DNA from: Peptostreptococcaceae bacterium
GTDB lineage: Bacteria > Bacillota > Clostridia > Peptostreptococcales > Peptostreptococcaceae
Reading direction: 5' to 3'
NCBI GenBank assembly: GCA_902363255.1
Contig: CABIZO010000001.1
Span: 496,001-560,000, forward strand
Length of the DNA: 64,000 nt
Made by a program: the position numbers and the translations under genes. Every line of letters begins with the position of its first letter. Within the stretch, counting starts at the first letter, position 1. The notes beneath the pieces were generated by a model that was given only the letters and a program-made list of their open reading frames with translations, ran no database searches and had not been told where the DNA came from. Of the stretch, positions 35,931-45,527 are shown piece after piece.

Positions 35931-37070
35931 ATGAAAGAGTATGTATATATTGATGGAAAAAAATATAGAAGAGGATATACAACAGGTTCATGCGCAGCAG
36001 CTGCATCAAAAGCATCTGTACATATGCTTTTTACTAAGAAAAAAATAGAAAATATTAATATAGATACACCTAAGGGAATACCTCTTACATTGAAAGTTAA
36101 AAATATTGAATTAAAAGATAGATATGCTGTTTGTTCCATAGAAAAAGATGGTGGTGATGATATAGATGCAACACATACTATGGATATTTTTGCAAAAGCT
36201 GAATTAATTCCTAGACAAGATGAAGAAATAATAGTAACTAGTGGAGTCGGAATAGGAATAGTAACAAAAAAGGGATTAAGTGTGGAGGTTGGAAAACCGG
36301 CAATTAATCCAGTACCTATGAAGATGATTATAAGTGAGATTAGTAAAGTCTTAGAAGAAAACAACAAACTCTTAAATCAGGATAAGTCTTTGAAGATAAC
36401 TATTTTTGCACCACAGGGTGAAGAAATAGCCAAGAAGACTTTTAATCCAAGGCTTGGCATAGTTGGAGGAATATCAATTTTGGGAACCACAGGAATTGTG
36501 GAGCCAATGAGTGAAGAAGGTTGGAAAAAATCTTTATCCATAGAGTTGGAAATGAAAAAAGCACAAGGTATGGACAAAATAATCTTGGTTCCAGGAAATC
36601 ATGGGGAAGAATTTATAAGAGAATATCTAAAGATTGATATGAATAATTGTGTTAGAATTAGTAATTTTGTAGGATATATGTTAAATGAAGCTAAAAGGCT
36701 TGGATTTAAGAAAATACTTATGGCAGGTCATATAGGTAAGTTTATAAAAATATCTGCAGGAATCTTTAATACTCACAGTAAAGTTTGCGACGCCAGAAAT
36801 GAGATAATGATTGCCAATTTAGCCTTAATGGGGGCAGATTTAGATTTTCTTAAAGAGATAGATAAATGTGTTACAGCAGAAGGTGCAGTTGAAATCATAG
36901 ATAAAAGCCAATATACAGAAATATACAATATACTTTGTAATAAGTGTAAAGATAGAGTTGAGCAATATTTAAATGAAGATATCCAGGTTGAAGTTTACAT
37001 GTTTAGAATGGATAAATCATTACTTGGAAAGTCTACAAATGCAGATTTATTAACGGAGGATTTTAGATGA
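35931..37070 (+). CDS. cbiD: Cobalt-precorrin-5B (C1)-methyltransferase
   Basis: A 379-residue SAM-dependent enzyme of the anaerobic pathway, methylating C1 after ring contraction. Typical start YRRGYTTGSCAAAASKA, then CSIEKDGGDDIDATHTM, TSGVGIGIVTKKGL and LVPGNHGEEF; GHIGKFIKISAGIFNTHSK is the C-terminal signature. A TTG at 35925 is an alternative start but ATG 35931 fits better. The end overlaps cbiE by 4 bases. Confidence 0.95.
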   Translation: MKEYVYIDGKKYRRGYTTGSCAAAASKASVHMLFTKKKIENINIDTPKGIPLTLKVKNIELKDRYAVCSIEKDGGDDIDATHTMDIFAKAELIPRQDEEIIVTSGVGIGIVTKKGLSVEVGKPAINPVPMKMIISEISKVLEENNKLLNQDKSLKITIFAPQGEEIAKKTFNPRLGIVGGISILGTTGIVEPMSEEGWKKSLSIELEMKKAQGMDKIILVPGNHGEEFIREYLKIDMNNCVRISNFVGYMLNEAKRLGFKKILMAGHIGKFIKISAGIFNTHSKVCDARNEIMIANLALMGADLDFLKEIDKCVTAEGAVEIIDKSQYTEIYNILCNKCKDRVEQYLNEDIQVEVYMFRMDKSLLGKSTNADLLTEDFR

Positions 37071-37675
37071 TAAATATAATAGGAATGGGACCAGGGGAGT
37101 TTGATTATATAACAAAGCTGGGGGAAAAATTAATTTATTCTTCAGATGTTCTAATTGGTGGGAAAAGAAATTTAGAATCTATAGAAGATTTTAAAGGAGA
37201 AAAAATAGTATTATCCACTAATCTTGAGGATATTTTAGAGTATATCAAAAAGAATCTGCATAAAAACATAAGTGTTGTAGCATCAGGAGATCCGTCAATT
37301 TATGGCATAGGCAAATATTTATCAAATAACATAAATCATGAAAATTTAAATATAGTATCTGGAGTGAGCTCATTACAATATATTTTTTCAAAGATATTTG
37401 TAGACATGAATGATGTATATATTACCAGTAGCCATGGAAAAATACCAGATTTTGATTATATTTTATCTCATAAAAAAGTATGCATGGTAACTGATAATAA
37501 AATAGGACCACATGAAATCTGCAACGAAATACAAAAGCGAAATCTAAAAAAAGTAGTTGTCGTAGGAGAGAATTTATCTTATGACAATGAAAGAATAACT
37601 ATTGGAAAAGCTGAAGAAATATTAGCAGTTGAAAAATTTGAGATGAATGTAGTGGTGATACTAGATGAGAAATGA
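37067..37675 (+). CDS. cbiE: Cobalt-precorrin-7 C5-methyltransferase
   Basis: A 202-residue tetrapyrrole methylase (GMGPGEFDYIT at the start, VVASGDPSIYGIG as the SAM loop, VSGVSSLQYIFSK). In some bacteria it is fused to CbiT as CobL; here the genes are separate but overlap by 11 bases. It methylates C5 before CbiT acts at C15. Confidence 0.93.
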   Translation: MINIIGMGPGEFDYITKLGEKLIYSSDVLIGGKRNLESIEDFKGEKIVLSTNLEDILEYIKKNLHKNISVVASGDPSIYGIGKYLSNNINHENLNIVSGVSSLQYIFSKIFVDMNDVYITSSHGKIPDFDYILSHKKVCMVTDNKIGPHEICNEIQKRNLKKVVVVGENLSYDNERITIGKAEEILAVEKFEMNVVVILDEK

Positions 37676-38237
37676 TGAATTTATTAGGGGAAAAGTTCCT
37701 ATAACTAAGGAAGAAATTAGAGCCATCTCATTAAATAAATTAGACTTAAAAAGTGCAAAAACTTTTATAGATGTGGGGGCAGGAACAGGTAGCGTTTCAA
37801 TTGAAGCAGCTAAGACTTATGATAATTTAAATGTAATAGCTATAGAGAGAAATGATGAGGCGATAGATTTAATAAACAAGAATGTAGAGAAATTTAATTT
37901 ATCAAATATAAAAGTTATACAGGCATATGCACCTATAGAAATAAAAGAAAAAGCTGATGGGATTTTCATAGGGGGGACAGGAAATAACCTGGAAGAAATA
38001 ATAAAATGGTCGAAAAATTTATTAATACAAGGTGGAAGGCTGGTAGCTAATTTTATTTTGATTGATAATTTTTATGATACTCTGAATTTATTAAGAAAAT
38101 ACAACTTTGAAAATATAGATGTGTCATTATTAGATATAAGTAAGTTAGAAAAATTAGGTGGAAGGGATTATTTTAAACCTCATAATCCTATATATATAAT
38201 ATCATGCGAAAAAGGGGAAAAAGATAAACATGAATAA
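37665..38237 (+). CDS. cbiT: Cobalt-precorrin-6B C15-methyltransferase (decarboxylating)
   Basis: A 190-residue class I SAM methyltransferase: FIDVGAGTGSVSIEAA is the SAM-binding loop, VIAIERND the acidic end of strand two, and GIFIGGTGNNLEEI the family motif. It begins FIRGKVPITKEEIRAISL, the CbiT signature. It methylates C15 and decarboxylates the C12 acetate. Overlaps both neighbours. Confidence 0.94.
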   Translation: MRNDEFIRGKVPITKEEIRAISLNKLDLKSAKTFIDVGAGTGSVSIEAAKTYDNLNVIAIERNDEAIDLINKNVEKFNLSNIKVIQAYAPIEIKEKADGIFIGGTGNNLEEIIKWSKNLLIQGGRLVANFILIDNFYDTLNLLRKYNFENIDVSLLDISKLEKLGGRDYFKPHNPIYIISCEKGEKDKHE

Positions 38238-38982
38238 GGTACATTTTGTTGGAGCAGGGCCAGGAGACAAAGAGTTAATAACATTAAAAGGATATAAATT
38301 ATTATCCAATGCAGATGTGGTAATATATGCAGGTTCATTGGTCAACCCAGAGCTTTTAGATTACTGCAAAGAAGGATGCGAAATACATGACAGCGCATAT
38401 ATGAATTTACAAGAAATAATAGATGTTATGGAAAAAGGAATTAAAGAAGGAAAATCAGTTGTTAGACTTCAAACAGGAGACTTCTCAATATATGGTTCTA
38501 TAAGAGAGCAAGTTGAAGATTTAGCAAAATTAAATATAGATTATGATTGTACACCAGGAGTTAGTTCTTTCCTTGGAGCATCATCAGCTTTAGGGGTAGA
38601 ATACACAGTTCCAGAAATATCACAATCAGTAGTAATAACAAGAATGGAAGGAAGAACTCCAGTGCCACAAAAGGAATCAATAGAATCTTTTGCAGCACAT
38701 CAAACTTCAATGGTAATATTCCTTTCTGTTCAAGAAATAGAAAAAGTTGTGGAGAAACTAATTGCTGGAGGATACGCAAAAACAACACCAATAGCTGTTG
38801 TATATAAGGCAACTTGGCCAGATGAAAAAGTAGTAAAAGGAACGCTACAAGATATAGCAACAAAGGTGAAAGATGCTAACATAAGAAAAACAGCATTAAT
38901 AATGGTGGGAGAATTTTTAGGAAAAGAATATAATAATTCAAAATTATATGACAAGGACTTTGCCCATGAGTATAGAGGATAA
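38230..38982 (+). CDS. cbiF: Cobalt-precorrin-4 C11-methyltransferase
   Basis: A 250-residue tetrapyrrole methylase: VHFVGAGPGDKELITLKG, then YAGSLVNPELLDYC, RLQTGDFSIYGSI, TPGVSSFLGASSALG and the C-terminal ALIMVGEFLG. CbiF has the SLVNPELL motif that separates it from the other methylases. It overlaps cbiG by about 17 bases. Confidence 0.95.
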   Translation: MNKVHFVGAGPGDKELITLKGYKLLSNADVVIYAGSLVNPELLDYCKEGCEIHDSAYMNLQEIIDVMEKGIKEGKSVVRLQTGDFSIYGSIREQVEDLAKLNIDYDCTPGVSSFLGASSALGVEYTVPEISQSVVITRMEGRTPVPQKESIESFAAHQTSMVIFLSVQEIEKVVEKLIAGGYAKTTPIAVVYKATWPDEKVVKGTLQDIATKVKDANIRKTALIMVGEFLGKEYNNSKLYDKDFAHEYRG

Positions 38983-40018
38983 AAGAATAGCTATATTATG
39001 CATAACTAAAAATGGGAAAAAACTTGGATTAAGAATAAAAAGAAAAATATCTAATGCCGATTTATATTATGCGAAAAAAGCTGATGTTAAGGAAGAAGAT
39101 AGTAATGTTATTTATGTAAATAAAAAACTTAAGGAATTTGTGCCTAAAATCTTTGGAGGATATGACTATATTATTTTTATAATGGCATGTGGAATAGTAG
39201 TAAGAACTATAGCACCATTAATAGAAAATAAATTTCTTGATCCAGCCATTTTAGTTAGTGATGAAAAAGGGAAAAACATTATAAGTTTGCTTAGTGGACA
39301 TATGGGGGGAGCAAATGAAATGACTTTATATGTAAGTGATTTGCTAAACTCAAACCCAGTTATAACTACAGCTACAGATGTTAACAATAAGTCATCTTTA
39401 GATATGATAGCTAAAAAATTAGATGCGCATATATATGATTTTAGAAATAAAGTATTAAAAATAAACTCTATGCTAGTTAATGATGAGGTTGTAAATCTTT
39501 TTATGGATGGAGAATACGACATAGATACTAGAGGATTTAATATATGTAAACTAGATGAAATAAATAACTTAGAGGATGTAGTAGTAATAAGTAATAAGAA
39601 AAATTTAAACTTAATAAACAACAATATTCTTAAAGTTGTGCCTAAAAATATTGTGATAGGCATTGGTTGTAGAAAAAATATTGATAAAGAATATATGATA
39701 AATTCATTATCTGACTTTTTACATAAACAAAATATTGATATAAATTCAATAAAAGTTATAGGAAGTATAGATGTTAAAAAGAATGAGTATGCTCTGATAA
39801 ATCTAAGTGAATATTTAAATGTTCCTTTCAAAACATTTACAGTAGAAGAAATATCAAAGGTTGAACATTTATATGAAAAATCAGATTGGGTAAAACAAAA
39901 TGTGGGCGTTCACTGTGTGGCAGAACCAGTGGCACACTTATTAAGTGATGGAAATTTAATAATAAGAAAACATAAATATAATGGAATTACATTTTCAGTG
40001 GGGAGAATTAATATATGA
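38966..40018 (+). CDS. cbiG: Cobalt-precorrin-5A hydrolase
   Basis: A 350-residue protein opening the delta-lactone and releasing acetaldehyde during ring contraction. The N-terminal part has IMACGIVVRTIAPLIENKFLDP, VLLSLLSGHMGGANE-like ISLLSGHMGGANEMT and TTATDVNNKSSLD; the C-terminal part has VIGIGCRKNID and VAEPVAHLLS. ATG 38966 has AAGGA 8 bases upstream; an earlier ATG at 38948 lacks a site. Confidence 0.94.
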   Translation: MSIEDKRIAILCITKNGKKLGLRIKRKISNADLYYAKKADVKEEDSNVIYVNKKLKEFVPKIFGGYDYIIFIMACGIVVRTIAPLIENKFLDPAILVSDEKGKNIISLLSGHMGGANEMTLYVSDLLNSNPVITTATDVNNKSSLDMIAKKLDAHIYDFRNKVLKINSMLVNDEVVNLFMDGEYDIDTRGFNICKLDEINNLEDVVVISNKKNLNLINNNILKVVPKNIVIGIGCRKNIDKEYMINSLSDFLHKQNIDINSIKVIGSIDVKKNEYALINLSEYLNVPFKTFTVEEISKVEHLYEKSDWVKQNVGVHCVAEPVAHLLSDGNLIIRKHKYNGITFSVGRINI

Positions 40019-40740
40019 TATATGTTATAGGTATTGGACCAGGATGTAAAAATCTGATGACTACAGAAGCAATAAATGCGATGGAAGATGCTGAGGTTAT
40101 AGTAGGATATAAAACTTATATTGATTTAGTAAAAGAGTTTATCGTAGATAAAGAAGTTGTACAAAATGGAATGAGGAAAGAAATAGAAAGATGTAAAGAA
40201 GCAATAGAAATAGCCAAAACAGGTAAAAAAGTTGCTGTTATAAGTAGTGGAGATGCAGGAATCTATGGGATGGCAGGTCTTATACTAGAATTAATAACAA
40301 AAGATAATGTTGATATAAAAGTTAAAGTTGTGCCGGGCGTTACTGCAAGTATAGGAGCAGCAGCAGTTCTTGGAGCACCTATAATGCATGATTTTTGTCA
40401 TATAAGTTTAAGTGATTTAATGACTCCATGGGAAGTTATAGAAAAAAGGCTAAGATTAGCTGCAGAAGCTGACTTTGTTATTTGTTTATATAATCCAAGA
40501 AGTAAGGGCAGAAGTGAACATCTAGCAAAAGCATTTGAAATCATGGGCGAATTTAAAGACAAATCAACTCCAGTTGGAATAGTAAAAGATGTGGGTAGAA
40601 AAGGAGAAGAAAAATTCATATGCACATTTGATACTATGGACTTTGAAAGAGTTGATATGACAACTATGGTTATTATAGGAAATAAAGCTACTTATATTCA
40701 TGATGATTTAATGATAACTCCAAGGGGATATGAAGTATGA
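40015..40740 (+). CDS. cbiH: Cobalt-factor III / precorrin-3B C17-methyltransferase
   Basis: A 241-residue tetrapyrrole methylase causing ring contraction: VIGIGPGCKNLMTTEA, GYKTYIDLV, ISSGDAGIYGMAGL, VVPGVTASIGAAAVLGAP, and HDFCHISLSDLMTPWEVIEKRL, the CbiH/CobJ-specific motif. It has 4-base overlaps with both neighbours (ATGA), so it is tightly coupled. Confidence 0.95.
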   Translation: MIYVIGIGPGCKNLMTTEAINAMEDAEVIVGYKTYIDLVKEFIVDKEVVQNGMRKEIERCKEAIEIAKTGKKVAVISSGDAGIYGMAGLILELITKDNVDIKVKVVPGVTASIGAAAVLGAPIMHDFCHISLSDLMTPWEVIEKRLRLAAEADFVICLYNPRSKGRSEHLAKAFEIMGEFKDKSTPVGIVKDVGRKGEEKFICTFDTMDFERVDMTTMVIIGNKATYIHDDLMITPRGYEV

Positions 40741-41483
40741 TTTTAGTTTTGGGAGGAACTTCAGATAGTATAGAAATATGTAATCTATTAAACCAAAGGC
40801 AGCTTGATTATACAGTATCAGTAACAACAGCTTATGGAGAAAAATTAGCAAAACAATGTACAGATAAGGTAATATTAAAAAAATTAACTTTGAAAGATAT
40901 GGTAGATTATATAAATAAAAATAATGTTGCAAAAATAATAGATTCTACCCATCCTTATGCAGTAGAAGTATCTACTAATGCTATTGAAGCCTCACAAATT
41001 ACGAATATAAATTATATTAGGTTTGAAAGAGAGTCTTTAATAAAAAATATAGACTATAAAAATAAGTACATAGTTAGTGACATAGATGAAGCTTGTGAAA
41101 TAGCCAATAAAGTAGGTAAGAATATTTTTATTGGAGCAGGAAGTAAAAATTTATATTTGTATAAAGAAAAAATAAAAGATAAAAACTTGATTCCTAGAGT
41201 ACTTCCAACTAGTGAAGTTTTAATCAGTTGTGAAGAACTAGGATTTAATGCAGACAATATTATAGCTATGAAAGGGCCTTTTTCAGTAGAAATGAATGAG
41301 TCCACATACAAACAATATAATATTGACTTAGTGATTACAAAGGAAAGCGGTGCAGCAGGAGGATTCTTAGAAAAGATTCAAGCTTGTAAAAATTTAAACA
41401 TTCCAGTAATTATTATAAAAAGAAAAGAAATGAATTATCCAAATACAATCGGAAAAATTCAAGAATTAATTAACTTGATATAA
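40737..41483 (+). CDS. cbiJ: Cobalt-precorrin-6A reductase
   Basis: A 248-residue NAD(P)H-dependent reductase of the corrin macrocycle: ILVLGGTSDSIEICNLL at the start (Rossmann-like), IIDSTHPYAVEVSTNA, then GAGSKNLYLY, MKGPFSVEMNE and TKESGAAGGFLEKIQA, all CbiJ/CobK signatures. Length is normal. Confidence 0.94.
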   Translation: MILVLGGTSDSIEICNLLNQRQLDYTVSVTTAYGEKLAKQCTDKVILKKLTLKDMVDYINKNNVAKIIDSTHPYAVEVSTNAIEASQITNINYIRFERESLIKNIDYKNKYIVSDIDEACEIANKVGKNIFIGAGSKNLYLYKEKIKDKNLIPRVLPTSEVLISCEELGFNADNIIAMKGPFSVEMNESTYKQYNIDLVITKESGAAGGFLEKIQACKNLNIPVIIIKRKEMNYPNTIGKIQELINLI

Positions 41484-41511
41484 TTAAGATTTAGTGTAAG
41501 GGAGAAATGCC

Positions 41512-42306
41512 ATGAAAAAAGCTGTTTTAGTAGTAAGTTTTGGTACAAGTTATAATGAAACAAGAAAAAAAACAATAGAGGCTTGTGAAAATAAGATAAA
41601 GAATAGTTTTGAAGGATACGATTTTTACAGAGCATTTACTTCAGGTATGATAATAAATAAACTTAGAAAAAGAGATAAAATGGAAATTTTCAATCCGTCA
41701 GAAGTATTAGAACAACTTTATAAAGATGGGTACGAAGAAGTGGTAGTACAGTCCCTACATATAATCTGTGGAGATGAATATAACAAATTAAAAGATATGG
41801 TTGCTGAATATGAGGATAAATTTGAAAAAATTTCTCTTGGTAGACCTTTATTAACTTATATTGATGATTACAGAGAAACTGTTGAGGCAGTAAAACAAGA
41901 TTTAGATAAAATGGATATAGATGAAGCTATTGTATTTATGGGACATGGAACAGAACATGAAAGCCACTCTGCATATCCTGCTATAGAGTATATGTTTAGA
42001 GATTATGGCATAAATGCATTTGTTGGAACTGTAGAAGGTTATCCAGAGTTGGAACAAGTTATTAAAAAGTTAAAAGAAGAAAATATAAAAACAGTAGATT
42101 TAATGCCATTTATGTTAGTGGCAGGAGATCATGCTATAAATGATATGGCAAGTGACGAAGAAGATTCTTGGAAGACGATTTTAGAGCAAGAAGGATTTAA
42201 TGTGAAAGTTCATTTAAAGGGACTTGGAGAAAATCTTTATATACAAGAAAAGTTTAAGAACCATGCAATAGATTGTATGAAAGAATTACAAGAAGTAATT
42301 ATTTAA
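41512..42306 (+). CDS. cbiK: Sirohydrochlorin cobaltochelatase
   Basis: A 264-residue class II chelatase that inserts Co2+ into sirohydrochlorin, committing the ring to the cobalt-early pathway. VVSFGTSYNETRKKTIEACE is the N-terminal signature, and metal/proton ligands are the His in QSLHIICGDEY, FMGHGTEHESHSAYPA and VAGDHAINDMASD. It is the long CbiK type, not short CbiX. There is no signal peptide, so it is cytoplasmic. Confidence 0.95.
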   Translation: MKKAVLVVSFGTSYNETRKKTIEACENKIKNSFEGYDFYRAFTSGMIINKLRKRDKMEIFNPSEVLEQLYKDGYEEVVVQSLHIICGDEYNKLKDMVAEYEDKFEKISLGRPLLTYIDDYRETVEAVKQDLDKMDIDEAIVFMGHGTEHESHSAYPAIEYMFRDYGINAFVGTVEGYPELEQVIKKLKEENIKTVDLMPFMLVAGDHAINDMASDEEDSWKTILEQEGFNVKVHLKGLGENLYIQEKFKNHAIDCMKELQEVII

Positions 42307-42319
42307 TGGGGGAAGATTT

Positions 42320-43030
42320 ATGGCAAAATTTTATGGAATAGGGACAGGACCAGGAGATAGTTCATTAGTAACAGTAAAAGCTGTCAATACCTTAAAAAAT
42401 ATTGATATACTATATACTCCAGAAGCAAAAAAAGGTGGAGAAAGTTTAGCATTATCTATAGTAAAAGAATATGTACCTGATAGTGTGAAAATAAAATCAA
42501 GACATTTTCCAATGAGTAATCATGGAGCTGATAAAATTGAAGCTTGGGAGGATATATCAAGAGAAATAGTAGAAGATGTCAAGGGTGGTAAGGATGTAGG
42601 ATTTATAACGTTAGGAGATCCGATGATTTACAGTACCTATGTATATGTTATGGAAAGAATTATGGATGATGTGGAAGTTGAAACCATACCTGGGATATCA
42701 TCATTTTCTCATATTGCTTCTAATCAGAACTTCCCATTAGTAATGGATACAGATCCTCTTGTAGTTATACCTTGTACGATGGAAGAAGAAAAGATTGATG
42801 AAGCTCTAGAAAAATACGACTGTATAGTATTGATGAAAATTTATAAGAAAATAAATCGTATTTTAGAAAAATTAGAGAAACATAATTTAATAGATCATGC
42901 TATATTAGTAAGCAACTCTTCACAAGAAAGAGAAGAAGTATTTACTAATTTAAGAGAAGAAAAAATTGATGAGAAGATATCTTACTTCTCAACAATATTA
43001 GTTAATAAAAATAATCATAGAAGTAGATAA
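42320..43030 (+). CDS. cbiL: Cobalt-factor II / precorrin-2 C20-methyltransferase
   Basis: A 236-residue tetrapyrrole methylase: FYGIGTGPGDSSLVTVKAVN, LYTPEAKKGGESLALSIV (the CbiL/CobI marker), ITLGDPMIYSTYVYV and TIPGISSFSHIAS. It adds the C20 methyl directly after cobalt insertion. Ribosome site GGGGGAAG. Confidence 0.95.
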   Translation: MAKFYGIGTGPGDSSLVTVKAVNTLKNIDILYTPEAKKGGESLALSIVKEYVPDSVKIKSRHFPMSNHGADKIEAWEDISREIVEDVKGGKDVGFITLGDPMIYSTYVYVMERIMDDVEVETIPGISSFSHIASNQNFPLVMDTDPLVVIPCTMEEEKIDEALEKYDCIVLMKIYKKINRILEKLEKHNLIDHAILVSNSSQEREEVFTNLREEKIDEKISYFSTILVNKNNHRSR

Positions 43031-43068
43031 TATTTTGTAAAAAATCCTATGAAATAAGGAGTAGTATT

Positions 43069-43968
43069 ATGAAGATAATAGTTGGAACTAGAGGAAGTAA
43101 ACTAGCCCTTGTTCAAACTAACTGGGTAGTAGAGCAATTAAAACAGGCTAATCCAGGGATTGAATTTGAGATAAAAGTAATAAAAACAAAGGGAGATTTA
43201 GTTACCCACTTACCTTTACACAAAATAGGAGATAAGGGTTTGTTTACTAAAGAAATTGAGCAACAGCTACTAGATAAGGAAATAGATTTAGCTATACATA
43301 GCATGAAGGATATGCCATCAGTGCTTCCAGAAGGGTTGAAATTTGCAAGTGTTCCTAAAAGAGAAGATCCAAGAGACGTGCTAGTTTTAAAAGATGGATA
43401 TAGAAATATTGATGATTTACCTAAGGGAGCAAAAATAGGAACTGGAAGTAAAAGAAGAACATATCAACTGCTTAAGTATAGACCAGATTTGGAGATAGTT
43501 CCTATAAGAGGAAATATTGAAACAAGAATAAGGAAAATAGAAGATGAAAATCTTCATGGAGTTGTACTTGCAGCTGCAGGTCTTGTTAGAGCAGGTTTGG
43601 AAAATCAGATAAGTTACTATATACCTACAGATATAATGGTACCAGCACCGGCACAAGGAGCTCTGGCCATAGAAATAAGAGAGAATAATTCTGCAATAGA
43701 AGAGTTAATATCTCATATAAAAGATGAAATTACAGAAATCCAAGTGGCAGCAGAAAGAGGGTTTTTAACAGGTGTAAATGGAAGTTGCCATGTTCCAATG
43801 GGGGCTTACTGTGAAATTAATGATGATAATATAACTTTGACTGGTCTTTATGGTGATGAAGATGGTAGCAAATTAGTTATAAAATCATTAGAAGGAAAAA
43901 CTGAAGATGCAGCTAAGTTGGGATTCGAGCTGGCAGATATAGTACTTAAAGAGTACAACAACCTATAG
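43069..43968 (+). CDS. hemC: Porphobilinogen deaminase (hydroxymethylbilane synthase)
   Basis: A 299-residue enzyme polymerising four porphobilinogens. VGTRGSKLALVQTNWVV, KGLFTKEIE, DLAIHSMKDMPSVLPEG and GNIETRIRKI line the active site, and the dipyrromethane cofactor attaches to C240 in GVNGSCHVPMG. Its place in a B12-riboswitch operon suggests that tetrapyrrole synthesis here mainly serves corrins and perhaps siroheme. Confidence 0.96.
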   Translation: MKIIVGTRGSKLALVQTNWVVEQLKQANPGIEFEIKVIKTKGDLVTHLPLHKIGDKGLFTKEIEQQLLDKEIDLAIHSMKDMPSVLPEGLKFASVPKREDPRDVLVLKDGYRNIDDLPKGAKIGTGSKRRTYQLLKYRPDLEIVPIRGNIETRIRKIEDENLHGVVLAAAGLVRAGLENQISYYIPTDIMVPAPAQGALAIEIRENNSAIEELISHIKDEITEIQVAAERGFLTGVNGSCHVPMGAYCEINDDNITLTGLYGDEDGSKLVIKSLEGKTEDAAKLGFELADIVLKEYNNL

Positions 43969-43991
43969 AAAATTTAAGGAGCATGAAAATT

Positions 43992-45527
43992 ATGAGGGGA
44001 AAAGTTTACTTAGTAGGGGCAGGCCCAGGGGATTACAAACTTATAACACTAAAAGCATTAGAGTGTATAAGAAAATCAGATGTAATTGTTTATGATAGAT
44101 TGGCAAATATTGAATACCTAAAAGAAGCAAAAGATACTTGTGAATTTATTAATGTGGGCAAAGCATCTAGTAATCACTTATTACCACAAGACGATATAAA
44201 TAGATTAATAGCAGATAAAGCCTTAGAAGGAAAAATAGTTACAAGATTAAAGGGTGGAGATCCTTATGTATTTGGTAGAGGAGGAGAAGAAGCAGAGCTT
44301 CTTTGTGATGAAAATATTGATTTTGAAGTAGTGCCAGGTATAACCTCTCCAATAGGGGGGCTATGTTATGCAGGTATTCCAATAACTCACAGAGACCATG
44401 CTTCATCTTTCCATGTGATTACAGGACATCCTAGAAAAGATGGTAAAGAAACAAAGGAAATAAACTGGAATGCTTTAGCTAATGTAAAAGGAACATTGGT
44501 ATTTTTAATGGGAATTGCTAACTTAAAAAATATAAGTGAAAATCTAATTAAAGAGGGCAAAGATAAAAATACTCCAGTAGCTTTTATTAGTTGGGCAACT
44601 AGAGCTAATCAAAGAGTTATAACAGCTACTTTGGAAAATGCTTATGAAATAGCTATAAAAGAAAATATAAAGCCACCTACTTTAATAGTAGTTGGAACAG
44701 TTGTAAATCTTAGAGAAAAGTTAAACTTCTTTGAGAATAAGCCACTGTTTGGAAAAAATATTGTTGTTACAAGATGTAGAGCACAAAGTAGTGTACTAGC
44801 TGAAAAAATTAGTGATATGGGTGGAAAACCAATAGAAATCCCAACTATAAAAATTCAAAAAATTGAAGATAACAAAGAATTAGAAGCAGAAATAAATAAA
44901 ATAAAAGATTATACTTATATAATTTTAAGTAGCAAAAATGCAGTTGATATATTCTTTGAAAAATTAAATGATATGGGATATGATGCAAGAGTTCTTTTTA
45001 ATAGTAAAATTTGTGCTGTTGGAGGAGAAACTGCAAAAGCAATTAAATCAAGAGGAATAATAGCAGATATAGTTCCTCAAAATTATGTGGCTGAAGATCT
45101 TTATGAAGAATTAAAAGATATTATTAATGAAAATGATAAAATTTTAATTCCAAGAGCAAAAAATGCTAGGGATTTTTTAGTTAAGAAATTAAGTGAAAAA
45201 TGTTTTATTAAAGAAGTAATTACTTACGAATCAGTTATTGATAATGATAAAAAAGATTTGGCTCTAGAGGCAATAGAAGATGAGAATGTAGATTATATTA
45301 CTTTTGCCAGCTCTTCAACAGTGAAAAACTTTATAACTTTAATAGGAGAAGAAAATCTTAAAAAGCTAGAAAATAAAAAGATAATATCCATAGGTCCAAT
45401 AACTAGTAAAACCATAGAAGATTTTGGACTTGAAGTTTATAAAGAAGCTGAAGTATCTACAATTGATAGTATGATTGATTCAATATCAAATGATGAAAAA
45501 ATGAAAATGGGGGAATTAATATGTTAA
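43992..45527 (+). CDS. Fused uroporphyrinogen-III C-methyltransferase / uroporphyrinogen-III synthase
   Basis: A bifunctional protein of about 511 residues (CobA-HemD). Residues 1-245 are the methylase SUMT: VYLVGAGPGDYKLITLKAL, RLKGGDPYVFGRGGEEAELL, VVPGITSPIGGLCYAGIPITHRD, making precorrin-2. Residues about 255-511 are HemD, which closes hydroxymethylbilane to uroporphyrinogen III: VVTRCRAQSSVLAEKI and ITFASSSTVKNF. The fusion is common in clostridia. ATG 43992 fits the AAGGAG site; ATG 43983 is only one base from it. It overlaps hemB. Confidence 0.95.
   Translation: MRGKVYLVGAGPGDYKLITLKALECIRKSDVIVYDRLANIEYLKEAKDTCEFINVGKASSNHLLPQDDINRLIADKALEGKIVTRLKGGDPYVFGRGGEEAELLCDENIDFEVVPGITSPIGGLCYAGIPITHRDHASSFHVITGHPRKDGKETKEINWNALANVKGTLVFLMGIANLKNISENLIKEGKDKNTPVAFISWATRANQRVITATLENAYEIAIKENIKPPTLIVVGTVVNLREKLNFFENKPLFGKNIVVTRCRAQSSVLAEKISDMGGKPIEIPTIKIQKIEDNKELEAEINKIKDYTYIILSSKNAVDIFFEKLNDMGYDARVLFNSKICAVGGETAKAIKSRGIIADIVPQNYVAEDLYEELKDIINENDKILIPRAKNARDFLVKKLSEKCFIKEVITYESVIDNDKKDLALEAIEDENVDYITFASSSTVKNFITLIGEENLKKLENKKIISIGPITSKTIEDFGLEVYKEAEVSTIDSMIDSISNDEKMKMGELIC

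Noticed and set aside
35726..36367. 213-codon leftward frame opposite cbiC/cbiD
   Set aside because: It is antisense to two intact, overlapping corrin genes, with low-complexity hydrophobic content and no ribosome site.
39166..39831. 221-codon leftward frame opposite cbiG
   Set aside because: It is entirely antisense to a conserved gene, and AT-rich codon bias creates such frames.
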